From: Chloroflexota bacterium
GTDB taxonomy: Bacteria; Chloroflexota; Dehalococcoidia; SM23-28-2; RBG-16-64-32
NCBI GenBank assembly: GCA_029262695.1
Contig: JAJCYV010000041.1
Coordinates: forward strand, 1 to 64,000
Length of the DNA stretch: 64,000 nucleotides
Direction: 5' to 3'
Shown here one piece after another: positions 51,453-59,464 of this stretch (its first letter is position 1; every line of letters starts with the position of its first letter). The notes beneath the pieces were generated by a model, which was not told where the DNA came from, searched no databases, and worked only from the letters and a program-made list of their open reading frames with translations. The translations under genes were made by a program, and so were the position numbers.

Positions 51453-51752
51453 TCAGTCGAGGCCGAGGTCGGCACGAGCCTCGTCTGTCATCATCTCGGG
51501 GCTCCACGCTGGATTGAACGTGAATGCGATATCCACGTCCTCAACGCCTGGGATCAGCCCGATGTTTTCGCTGATCTGCTCGACTATGAGGGGTCCGATG
51601 GGGCAGGCGGGAGTCGTCAGGGTCATGAGAATATTGACGTCGCCCTCGTCAACCGCAATCTCGTAAACGAGGCCGAGGTCGTAAATGTTGTAATGCAGCT
51701 CTGGGTCGTAGACCTCCCGGAGGCCGTCGACGATCGCTGCTTCGGAGACCAT
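51453..51752 (-). CDS. DUF59 / MIP18-family iron-sulfur assembly protein
   Basis: 99 residues: LREVYDPELHYNIYDLGLVYEIAVDEG, then TLTTPACPIGPLIVEQI with the conserved Cys, and FNPAWSPEMMTDEAR. The family (SufT, PaaD, MIP18) helps mature Fe-S proteins. In the element it is divergent from ferredoxin and Fe-S dehydrogenase genes, so assembly of those clusters is a sensible job. AAAGGGG precedes the ATG. Confidence 0.93.
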   Translation of the reverse strand: MVSEAAIVDGLREVYDPELHYNIYDLGLVYEIAVDEGDVNILMTLTTPACPIGPLIVEQISENIGLIPGVEDVDIAFTFNPAWSPEMMTDEARADLGLD

Positions 51753-51830
51753 TAGAGCCCCTTTCGCTGTCTAGACTTCACTCTGTATTGCACCCGATCG
51801 CGCGCAGACGAGTGCCTTACTCCGAGTTCA

Positions 51831-51843
51831 TGTATAGTATACA
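51831..51843. promoter_or_regulatory. Perfect palindromic site TGTATA-G-TATACA between divergent genes
   Basis: A 13-base symmetric site in an AT-rich 128-bp gap that separates the DUF59 gene from the zinc-ribbon/ferredoxin genes. The minus strand reads TATACT at its centre and the plus strand TATAGT, both usable as -10 boxes, so the palindrome may be an operator covering both promoters. The regulator is unknown. Confidence 0.55.
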
Positions 51844-51880
51844 CAGTAGATAGTTTCTATATTCATTATCCTAGGTCGTC

Positions 51881-52093
51881 ATGATGGTTGAGAAGCCCCT
51901 GACCTGCCCGAAATGCGAAGGGAATCCCCTATTTCTCGAGAGAGGCTACTCCTGGGGCGACAGGTTGTACTGCATCTGCGGCTTCTCGCTCGAGCTGCCC
52001 GTTGGCCGGAGACGGTCCGCAGACAAGGTTGAGGTGGTGGCCGTCTCCGGGCGTCTCGCGCCGGCGTCACGTCGAAGCGTCGGGAAGAGGTGA
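51881..52093 (+). CDS. Small zinc-ribbon protein
   Basis: 70 residues: MMVEKPLTCPKCEGNPLFLE, followed by RLYCICGFSLELP. A CxxC...CxC metal site, then a basic tail. It opens the ferredoxin-NDH gene group. No family name; could be a small redox or regulatory zinc protein. The next gene begins within five bases. Confidence 0.72.
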   Translation: MMVEKPLTCPKCEGNPLFLERGYSWGDRLYCICGFSLELPVGRRRSADKVEVVAVSGRLAPASRRSVGKR

Positions 52094-52097
52094 CACT

Positions 52098-52385
<288 letters not shown>

Positions 52386-52514
52386 ATATCCTATCGCCCT
52401 CGTGTTCACCGAGGCGCAGCCGGTGAGCTAAGAAAGGAGGGTTCTACAGCCGAAAGCCACGACCATGTTGGTAAGTTTTAGAGATGCGGCCGCGGCTTCG
52501 TTGAGAACCAAGGT

Positions 52515-53294
52515 GTGCCGATGCTTGGAATACTAAGGGCGCTCGCGACAACCGCGCGGACCGTTCTTCGCAAGCCCGTTACCGTACAGTACCCTGATCA
52601 GATCAGGGTACTGCCCAGCCGGAACCGCGGACTGCCCCTGTTGACGTGGGATCACGAAAACGACGAGCCGGTCTGCATCGGCTGCCGCCAGTGCGCTGTT
52701 GTTTGTCCAGTCGAGTGCATCACCGTCGTCGGCCCAACGGACAATCCCACCTACCGTCCTCCTGATCATGATGTCGAGTCCTGCGCGGCCGTCAACAACG
52801 GCGTGTGCCGGCACGCGAGCCCCCGACGCACCTTGCCGCAGCGCTTTCTAATTGACGAAGACCGCTGCATGCGTTGCGGCCTGTGCGAGGAGGTCTGTCC
52901 GACCGATCAGGAACGATACGGGTATCAAAAGGCGATTGTCTTGGGTACAGGTCACCTTTCAATCCAAAGTTCGGTCTATGACCGAAGCGACAACGTCCTG
53001 GATCTTGATGGTCTAACCTATCATTCGCGGGTGCTCAAACTGGAGCTCAATGCGGTGATGGGCACCAAGCCGCCCAAAGAATACCTCCTGGTGAATTCGC
53101 CGCAGGCAGCCAACCTACGCCTGCAAGGCCCAGCCGGCGTCAGCCTGGACGGCCTAAGGCCCAACCCCATACCGAGAGAGAGTGTGGGGGATACCCCCGC
53201 TCTCCAGGAGCCGCCTGAGGAGCCCGGAAAGACCTACCAAGTCGAAGTCGACGGCGACGACATCCTGCGTGGTCGTTCGCTCGACAAAGATTGA
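52515..53294 (+). CDS. NuoI-like 2x[4Fe-4S] ferredoxin protein
   Basis: 259 residues (257 from the ATG two codons in). It begins like subunit NuoI of complex I (LATTARTVLRKPVTVQYPDQ, PSRNRGLPLLTWDHENDEP), then CIGCRQCAVVCPVECI and, further on, CMRCGLCEEVCPTDQERYG, the two [4Fe-4S] sites. A loop between the clusters has extra cysteines (VESCAAVNNGVCRH). A C-terminal extension of about 90 residues has no counterpart in standard NuoI. No other nuo gene is nearby; instead it precedes NDH-2 directly. Confidence 0.9.
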   Translation: MPMLGILRALATTARTVLRKPVTVQYPDQIRVLPSRNRGLPLLTWDHENDEPVCIGCRQCAVVCPVECITVVGPTDNPTYRPPDHDVESCAAVNNGVCRHASPRRTLPQRFLIDEDRCMRCGLCEEVCPTDQERYGYQKAIVLGTGHLSIQSSVYDRSDNVLDLDGLTYHSRVLKLELNAVMGTKPPKEYLLVNSPQAANLRLQGPAGVSLDGLRPNPIPRESVGDTPALQEPPEEPGKTYQVEVDGDDILRGRSLDKD

Positions 53295-54658
53295 ATTCGG
53301 ACACCGCAGCGATGGAAGAACCATCCGAATCTGAGGCAGGTTCCTCGCCGGAGGGGGCCATAGAAGAGCCCGCTGGTGCCCGGCCATCGGTGGTCATAGT
53401 CGGTGCCGGATTCGGTGGCCTGAGGTTGGCTCGCGGCTTGAGTCGCGCGCCTGTGGACGTGACAATCATTGATCGCCACAACTACCACACTTTCGTCCCG
53501 CTCCTGTATCAAGTAGCCACCGCCGGGCTAGAGCCGGAAGCGATCGCCCAGCCCATACGCCGTATCCTCCGTGGCGTCCCCAACCTACGCTTTCGCCTGA
53601 GCACGGTCACAGGCGTTGACCTCGCGCACCGTGTCGTCACTACCGATTCCGGCGCGATAAGGTACGACTACCTAGTGCTGGCGGCCGGCAGCGCCACCAG
53701 CTACTTCGGCCTAGATTCGGTTGTGCAGGTGACCTCCGCCCTCCGCGATCTGGACGACGCCGAGCGGTTGCGCGACCAGGTCCTCGGCGCCTTCGAGGCA
53801 GCGTCGGCTGAGGAGGATCCTGACCGTCGCCGACAGTTACTCACGCTCATCGTGGTGGGCGGCGGGCCCACAGGTGTGGAGCTGGCCGGCGCCCTGGCCG
53901 AGCTGCGGCGACACGTCCTGCCACACGATTACCCGGATTTGGATCTTTCATGCGCACGCATCCTCCTTCTGGAGGCCAGCGACCGCATTCTGCCTAGCAT
54001 GCCCCCCGGTCTACAGGCTGAGGCGCTGGCCAAACTGCGCGAGCTAGGGGTAGAGATATGTCTGCGCGCGCCAGTGGCTGACGCTGATGCGAACGGCGTC
54101 ATTCTAAGCGGTGGCGAAATGATCCCAGCCGGCGCGGTGGTGTGGGTAGCAGGCATGCGGGCGCCGCCTCTCGCTGAAGCCGTGCCCACGGCCAGAGACT
54201 CAAGTGGCCGCCTCGTTGTCTCTGAGACGCTGAATCTGCCCGGCCACCCGGAGGTCTACGCCATTGGGGACATGGCACATGTCGGCGACCCGAAGACCCG
54301 GCCGCATCCTATGCTGGCTCCGGTAGCTATTCAGCAGGGCGCCTTGGTGGCGGAAAACGTCCTGCGCAGCCTGGCTGGCAAGCCGCCAAAGCGATTCGTC
54401 TACACGGACCGAGGCACCATGGTCACCATCGGCCGCAACGCCGCCGTCGCCCACGTCTTCGGTCTGCGGCTGAGTGGCTTCATCGCTTGGCTGATATGGC
54501 TAACGGTGCACTTGGTGTGGCTCATCGGCTTCCGCAACCGCATGCTGGTGCTGGTAAACTGGGCCTGGAACTACCTGACTTACGACCGTGCGGTGCGTCT
54601 CATTCGACGAACCGCGAGCCGCCAGCGCGACTCGAACCACTACGGGGGAGTTCGATGA
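53291..54658 (+). CDS. Type II NADH dehydrogenase (NDH-2)
   Basis: 455 residues. FAD loop VVIVGAGFGGLRLARGL near residues 36-52, DRHNYHTFVPLLYQVATAGL (the NDH-2 quinone-side block), NADH loop LIVVGGGPTGVELAGALAEL, and the second FAD-binding signature VYAIGDMAHVGDP. A hydrophobic region near the C-terminus (LSGFIAWLIWLTVHLVWLIGF) attaches it to the membrane. Single-subunit NADH:quinone oxidoreductase without proton pumping. TTG start overlapping the NuoI-like gene; an ATG seven codons on is possible. Upstream neighbours suggest electrons may flow via ferredoxin. Confidence 0.92.
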   Translation: MNSDTAAMEEPSESEAGSSPEGAIEEPAGARPSVVIVGAGFGGLRLARGLSRAPVDVTIIDRHNYHTFVPLLYQVATAGLEPEAIAQPIRRILRGVPNLRFRLSTVTGVDLAHRVVTTDSGAIRYDYLVLAAGSATSYFGLDSVVQVTSALRDLDDAERLRDQVLGAFEAASAEEDPDRRRQLLTLIVVGGGPTGVELAGALAELRRHVLPHDYPDLDLSCARILLLEASDRILPSMPPGLQAEALAKLRELGVEICLRAPVADADANGVILSGGEMIPAGAVVWVAGMRAPPLAEAVPTARDSSGRLVVSETLNLPGHPEVYAIGDMAHVGDPKTRPHPMLAPVAIQQGALVAENVLRSLAGKPPKRFVYTDRGTMVTIGRNAAVAHVFGLRLSGFIAWLIWLTVHLVWLIGFRNRMLVLVNWAWNYLTYDRAVRLIRRTASRQRDSNHYGGVR

Positions 54659-54864
54659 GCACGGGGCAGGTTATCCATACTCCCACCGTACGTCTGCCAC
54701 CCCCCCGGTCAGGCCCTCACCGTTGCGGATTGCCCGCACGTCACCATACAATCCCCTCGTCAGCACATATCGGGTACGCGACGAGAGGATTCGCCGCGAG
54801 GCAGCCCCTCTGAGACGCGCTCTCCATATCTGGCAAGGGCTCCGACGTCACGCCCGGCGGCTAG

Positions 54865-54913
54865 CGGACTTTTAATCCGGGAGTCGTGGGTTCGAATCCC
54901 ACCGGGCCCTCCA
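54865..54913 (+). repeat. attR-type copy of the 49-bp tRNA-Lys repeat
   Basis: Exact match to tRNA-Lys from CGGACTTTTAATCCGG through the CCA. The preceding bases (GGCGGCTAG) do not resemble the tRNA 5' half, so it is not a functional tRNA. Confidence 0.88.
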
Positions 54914-54923
54914 GATTGCTTCC

Positions 54924-54971
54924 CTATCTAATGCAGTTTGGCCAATCTGGCTGTTTTCTTGAGTCCCGGAT
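54924..54971 (+). repeat. Diverged direct repeat, copy A
   Basis: 48 bases beginning CTATCTA(A)TGCAG, with TGGCCAA in the middle and CTTGAGTCCCGGAT at the end. It aligns with 59407-59452 over its full length with only scattered differences and two single-base gaps. It lies 11 bases right of the tRNA-derived repeat. Confidence 0.7.
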
Positions 54972-55121
54972 ACCTAGTCCGGGAGTCAGCGTACCGAGCA
55001 ACGCCTACTAGCAAGATATGGTTGCACCTTGAAGGCGGGAGGCGCACGCATTAACGAACCAAGCACCAGGGTCGAAGAACTAGGCGCTGTCTCTGGCGAA
55101 GGTCGAAGCTAGACCACCCCG

Positions 55122-56948
55122 ATGGCGTTTCCGTCTAAGAAACAACGCTTTGTTATCGAGAGCGATCTGCGCCGTATCGTCGTAGTTGCCGCACCTGGCA
55201 CTGGGAAGACCAAGACTATCGTCGAGCGAGTCATAAGACTTCTGAAGGAAGACCCAGAGAGGGTTATCTCTCTTGTCACTTTCACTCGATCCAGCCGACG
55301 TGACACCGATGGAAAACTCCGCGACACGGTCGGCGAGAAGGCAGTCGATGTAGAAGAAGAACAATTCCCTCGCGTCAGCACTCTCCACGCCTTTGCAAAG
55401 GCACTCGTTCACCGCTACCCTCCCTTTTTCGGGCGCGACTCCGATTTCGGAATCCTCGTTCCTGACCGCGAATCGATGATAGTCGTCGCCGACGTTGTCG
55501 ACGATATCGGCCTACCGACTTCACCGGCACTTCTAAAGCGCGCAATTGTGGAGTATCAGTGCACTGGGAGCTGGCCGCCCAATCTGGCGCTAGACGAGAG
55601 CCAGCTGCAATTGGCGCTCGCGACATTCCGTTCGCATCTACGTTTCTACAACACGTTCGATATGGAGGGCCTAGTAGAGGCGGCATGCTTGGTCTTCGAA
55701 AGAGCGGGCAGCGACATTCCGCCCATCCTACTGCACGTAGATGAATACCAGGATCTGAATCTGAGGGACCAGGCATTGGTTCGCCTTGCGGGCGCGTCCG
55801 ACGTTAGTCAGGTCATGGTCGTTGGTGACGACGCACAGAGCATCTACGGATTTCGGCACGCGCGCCCCGAGGGCATACGGGAACTCTGGGAAGAGACCGA
55901 TTGGCACAATGTTGGCTTCGACGAGTGTCATCGGCTTCCTTCACACGTTCTACGCGCTGCGAATTCGCTCATCAAGAAGCGGGGCTATTTGGGCGGCGAA
56001 GTCGCTTTGCCAGATGACGACGGCCGCCGCCTGCTAACGCTCCAGTGCACAACTTCAGACGTACAAGTCAAGGCGGTAGCCAAGCAGATCAATGAGCTTA
56101 TGGGTGCGGTGAAGAAGGACGACGGGACCCCGTTGGCCCATCAGGACTTCATGGTGTTATGCCCGACCAACAACCTGGCCGGCATCGCAGCGAAGGACCT
56201 CTCCGACAAGTACGGAATACCAGTGAGGGAACGTCCCGGCGGCATTCCCGATGATGGATGGCGCCTTCTGCTACTGCTCAGACTACTCCAGGAGGACGGT
56301 CTCGCGTTGCGACAATGGCTTACCCTGACGGGACTGCCTCCTCAACGGATTGTTGAAGTCCGGCGCGGTGCGATGGAAGCTCGCCAGACCCTCTTCGAGT
56401 ATTGTCGTGGCCTCGCCGACGCCGAGGTCGTCAACTGCCTCGGGTCATTGACCCGATTATTCCAAAGCCTCGTGGACCCGGCTCAATTCGCTCAATCAGT
56501 CTGCGAGTTCCCACATTTGAGCGGCGGCCCGGACCTCGAAGCTACGGTCGGCGAGATAGCTGAGTTCGCTCCTTCGGTCAGGCCAATGATTCGTCACGTC
56601 TACGAGAAATATGGAGTGATCGATGGCGAAGTGACACCTGACGAATCCGGTAACGACAGCGTCCTTGTCTCAACCATGCATATGGCAAAGGGCTTGGAGG
56701 CCGAGTTCGTGTTTCTCCTGTGGCTCAACGATACATTCCTCCCCGCTAATGGACGCGACCCCGTTGAGGAAGAGCGTGTGCTTTACGTGGCGCTAACACG
56801 CGCGAGGCAGGACGTCATTCTGACGTTTCATGAGCGTTGGGATGCCTCCACAAAGCGTCGGCTCAAAGAGCAGGCGATGTCACCTTTCCTCAAGGAGATC
56901 TCAGATCACATCGAGATCAAGAAAGTCAGTGCCCCAGATCTGAAATAG
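55122..56948 (+). CDS. UvrD/Rep-type superfamily 1 helicase
   Basis: 608 residues. Motif I VAAPGTGKTKT (Walker A near residues 23-32), Ia VTFTRSSR, II LLHVDEYQDL, III VGDDAQSIYGFR, V VSTMHMAKGLEAEFVF, VI ERVLYVALTRARQ. Shorter than UvrD (about 720 residues), so sub-domains 1B/2B are reduced. ATP-driven 3'-5' DNA translocase. In a stretch of defence-type genes it may serve phage defence (as GajB-like helicases do) rather than repair, but no GajA-like partner is seen. Confidence 0.93.
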   Translation: MAFPSKKQRFVIESDLRRIVVVAAPGTGKTKTIVERVIRLLKEDPERVISLVTFTRSSRRDTDGKLRDTVGEKAVDVEEEQFPRVSTLHAFAKALVHRYPPFFGRDSDFGILVPDRESMIVVADVVDDIGLPTSPALLKRAIVEYQCTGSWPPNLALDESQLQLALATFRSHLRFYNTFDMEGLVEAACLVFERAGSDIPPILLHVDEYQDLNLRDQALVRLAGASDVSQVMVVGDDAQSIYGFRHARPEGIRELWEETDWHNVGFDECHRLPSHVLRAANSLIKKRGYLGGEVALPDDDGRRLLTLQCTTSDVQVKAVAKQINELMGAVKKDDGTPLAHQDFMVLCPTNNLAGIAAKDLSDKYGIPVRERPGGIPDDGWRLLLLLRLLQEDGLALRQWLTLTGLPPQRIVEVRRGAMEARQTLFEYCRGLADAEVVNCLGSLTRLFQSLVDPAQFAQSVCEFPHLSGGPDLEATVGEIAEFAPSVRPMIRHVYEKYGVIDGEVTPDESGNDSVLVSTMHMAKGLEAEFVFLLWLNDTFLPANGRDPVEEERVLYVALTRARQDVILTFHERWDASTKRRLKEQAMSPFLKEISDHIEIKKVSAPDLK

Positions 56949-57189
56949 GCGCTGCTAAAGCGATCCGCCTGTTCCTCACGCTCCTGAACGCGCTCACTGC
57001 CAAGAAGATGAAATTCGCGAGCTACGCAGCGCGCCGCAGTCGTCCTGATCCGGCCACCTAGGGAACACTCGACTCGCGGGCTAGGAGCGACGTTGGAGCC
57101 GGGCTGATAGAATTACTGATCACGAAGCCCGGGGCAAGCAGGACACGCCGGCCCGGCCCCAGCAGCGAACCAAGGTTTCGGCAACAAGA

Positions 57190-57891
57190 GTGAACATGGA
57201 TACTACCCTTCGGTCGCAGCTATTTCGTGTCATAGATGTGGAAACGACCGGTCTAAGTCCCGCGATAGATCGCGTGGTCGAGTTCGGCTGGGCACTCGTC
57301 AGCGGCGACGGTACCGTGGAGAACCGGAACAGCACGCTGGTCAACCCAGGACGGCCAATCCCAGCTGACGCCTCGGGAGTTCACGGGATACTCGACTCAG
57401 ACGTCGCTGACGCACCGGCCTTCGACGAGGCCCTCGCTGCGTTCCCTGAGTTCTGGGAAGAGGACCTTCCTTTTGTATTTCACAACGCTGCCTTCGACTC
57501 CCAGTTCATGCGCTCATCTCCCCGATTCGTGGCGAGCACAGAGATTCTGTGCACGATGCGCCTTGCACAGAACCTGATCCCCCAACTGGGTTCCTACTCT
57601 CTGTATGATCTGCGCGCCAAGCTCGGAATCGTCGAGACATTGCCAGCTCACAGGGCGGACGCTGACGTGGCAACAACTTGCGCTCTTCTTGGGCGCCTGG
57701 TCGACCGCTATCTGGACGCCGGTCACGAAGACAGCCTTGAAGGCCTGACTAATCTCTCGAAGATCCGCCGCATGCCGTTTGGCAAGCACAAGGGCCAGCT
57801 GCTGTCTGATGTGCCCGGGGACTACATAGACTGGCTTCTCGGACGCGATATCGACGACGAGCTACGAGATGCACTTCGCGCGGTGAGATGA
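57190..57891 (+). CDS. DEDDh 3'-5' exonuclease with C-terminal DUF3820-like domain
   Basis: 233 residues (231 from the ATG). DnaQ-type exonuclease: motif I FRVIDVETTGLSPA (Asp16/Glu18), motif II VFHNAAFDSQF, motif III AHRADADVATTCALL with the catalytic His. The last 45 residues (IRRMPFGKHKGQLLSDVPGDYIDW) are a DUF3820-type module often linked to exonucleases. GTG at 57190 or ATG six bases on. Works on single-stranded 3' ends; partner helicase upstream. Confidence 0.92.
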   Translation: MNMDTTLRSQLFRVIDVETTGLSPAIDRVVEFGWALVSGDGTVENRNSTLVNPGRPIPADASGVHGILDSDVADAPAFDEALAAFPEFWEEDLPFVFHNAAFDSQFMRSSPRFVASTEILCTMRLAQNLIPQLGSYSLYDLRAKLGIVETLPAHRADADVATTCALLGRLVDRYLDAGHEDSLEGLTNLSKIRRMPFGKHKGQLLSDVPGDYIDWLLGRDIDDELRDALRAVR

Positions 57892-58042
57892 AGAGCCATC
57901 AGCTCACCGTTAAGCCGGCTTCCTTTCGTCACGACCTGACTACCTCGAATCTAACGGCTGTCTCAGAATGTCTGATACGGGACAGCAAACACCGCAGGAA
58001 GACGAACGCATACGGCGCGGCCCGAATCGAGGACACCGAGGA

Positions 58043-59020
58043 TTAGTCAACATCCGTCTCAGCCAGGGCTGAGATAGGATTGACCCCCCACTCCCCTTGC
58101 GCGCTGGTTGTAAAGGGAGCGGATTCCTTGATCACTTTGGCCGTGATCTGAACCGTCGCGATCTCATTGGTAATGGCCTCATATTGAACAACGAACGTCA
58201 CCTCGCCCGTAACGTCACTAGCCGCATCCAGGCTGGTCACCTCAAAGCCAAGTAGCGTCTTGAAGCCGTACGCGGCTTCCAACGAGGCAGTTGGATCAGA
58301 CTCATCGCTGAGCCAGGTCTTCTGTGCTAGATCAGCCATCCCGGACCAGTCCTGATTCTTCCATGCCAGGACATATTCGGCCAATGTACGTTCAGCAGAA
58401 CCCGGTGGGAAATCGGATGGCTGCTCGAACGTGTAAGAGGGTGGCTCAACGGAGACCCCGAGCTCATCTATCCTCTCAACGAGCTCCAGAAGATTGAACC
58501 CAACGATGCTCTCTCTAACGAACTCGCCCGTAAGGTTCTCACCGTCTGCCCCGACTAGCTGGACCACTCTGTCCAATTGGCCGCGGGGAGTGAACAGCAA
58601 CGACACCTCATAGGGACCATCAACGAACTCATCTCTTTGAGGTATATCGAGCGCTATCCCGAAGGTGCCTCCGGATACGGTGGCATCACCATCAACGCCT
58701 ATGTACAGATCGTCCTCCGACCTGCCCCAAACATCGAAAGTAACGTTGACACTTGCGTCGTCTGGCAGGTCCGTCTTGCCGGATATCGAGACCCGCTCGC
58801 CCTCAGTGGCGACTTCGACTATTTCCAGGCTTGAATACGGTCCTTCGTTTTCAGTCGGCGAAGGGTCAGCGTCGTTGGCCGGTGTAGTTGCGGCCGCATT
58901 CGTCGCCGTAGGGGAAGGGTCGATGTCGTCGCCGTTCCCACCGTCATCCTCTGATGAACAAGCAGCAACTAGAGTTGTGAGGAGCATCAGGGATGCAAGC
59001 AGTGCCGCCAGTCGTGGCAT
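58043..59020 (-). CDS. Lipoprotein of unknown function
   Basis: 325 residues. Signal peptide with lipobox LVAAC (Cys21), followed by an acidic linker rich in Asp, Thr and Pro (SSEDDGGNGDDIDPSPTATN). The mature part has a beta-sandwich-like stretch (VEVATEGERVSISGKTDLPD) and a later domain (ERTLAEYVLAWKNQDWSGMA) like NTF2/lumazine-binding-type folds. No known family. Located outside the membrane. Convergent with the exonuclease gene. Confidence 0.8.
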   Translation of the reverse strand: MPRLAALLASLMLLTTLVAACSSEDDGGNGDDIDPSPTATNAAATTPANDADPSPTENEGPYSSLEIVEVATEGERVSISGKTDLPDDASVNVTFDVWGRSEDDLYIGVDGDATVSGGTFGIALDIPQRDEFVDGPYEVSLLFTPRGQLDRVVQLVGADGENLTGEFVRESIVGFNLLELVERIDELGVSVEPPSYTFEQPSDFPPGSAERTLAEYVLAWKNQDWSGMADLAQKTWLSDESDPTASLEAAYGFKTLLGFEVTSLDAASDVTGEVTFVVQYEAITNEIATVQITAKVIKESAPFTTSAQGEWGVNPISALAETDVD

Positions 59021-59121
59021 GGGTCAGCCTCCATTCGTCTCAGGTCGTATTGAGTCGCGATCGCATGATATCCGGTTTTGGGATACTTGCAAGCTTCGCC
59101 GAATAATCATGCTCGGAGCGA

Positions 59122-59349
59122 TTGTTGGACGAACGCGATTATCAGAAGAAGTACGGGCGATTCCTTGAGAAACTTCGGGAGGCTCGAAAGCAGGCCGGGC
59201 TGACTCAGAGCGAGGCGGCACAGGCGTTCGGCAAGCCGCAATCGTTCATATCAAAGTGTGAGAGCGGCGAGCGGCGCGTGGACATCGTCGAACTCAGCGT
59301 CTTCGCACAGTTGTATAGCGTGAAGGATCTTTCGTTCTTCCTAAAGTGA
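59122..59349 (+). CDS. XRE-family helix-turn-helix regulator
   Basis: 75 residues, TTG start. HTH_3 pattern: FLEKLREARKQAGLTQSEAA, then AFGKPQSFISKCESGERRVD and VELSVFAQLYSV. Cro/CI-like repressor, often controlling restriction or toxin-antitoxin genes. Sits between the lipoprotein and the DUF262 gene. Confidence 0.88.
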   Translation: MLDERDYQKKYGRFLEKLREARKQAGLTQSEAAQAFGKPQSFISKCESGERRVDIVELSVFAQLYSVKDLSFFLK

Positions 59350-59406
59350 GCGGATCTCATAATCTGGCGATGCACACCAAGAAGTCCGTCGCGTTGCCGA
59401 GGCGCC

Positions 59407-59452
59407 TATCTATTGCAGGTGGCCAAAGTGGCCACTTCTTGACTCCCGGATC
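59407..59452 (+). repeat. Diverged direct repeat, copy B
   Basis: 46 bases with the same order of blocks as copy A at 54.92 kb (CTATCTA.TGCAG, TGGCCAA, GGC, TTCTTGA.TCCCGGAT). The pair encloses helicase, exonuclease, lipoprotein and XRE genes. It lies in the spacer between the XRE gene and the DUF262 gene end. Confidence 0.7.
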
Positions 59453-59464
59453 TATCTCGCCGAC

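Larger units (their letters stand above)
54659..55121. other. Gene-poor junction carrying the right attachment repeat
   Basis: About 460 bases between NDH-2 and the helicase. It holds the 49-bp tRNA-derived repeat (54865-54913), then a 48-base block that recurs at 59.4 kb, then an inverted repeat (GAGTCCCGGA...TCCGGGAGTC, 54961-54987). Before the repeat, an open frame with Arg-rich sequence (DERIRREAAPLRRALHIWQG) ends at a TAA inside the repeat, perhaps a truncated gene. Confidence 0.6.

Noticed and set aside
54843-54913. Second tRNA-Lys gene
   Set aside because: Only the 3' 49 bases match; the acceptor 5' strand and D-arm are missing, so it is an attachment-site copy.
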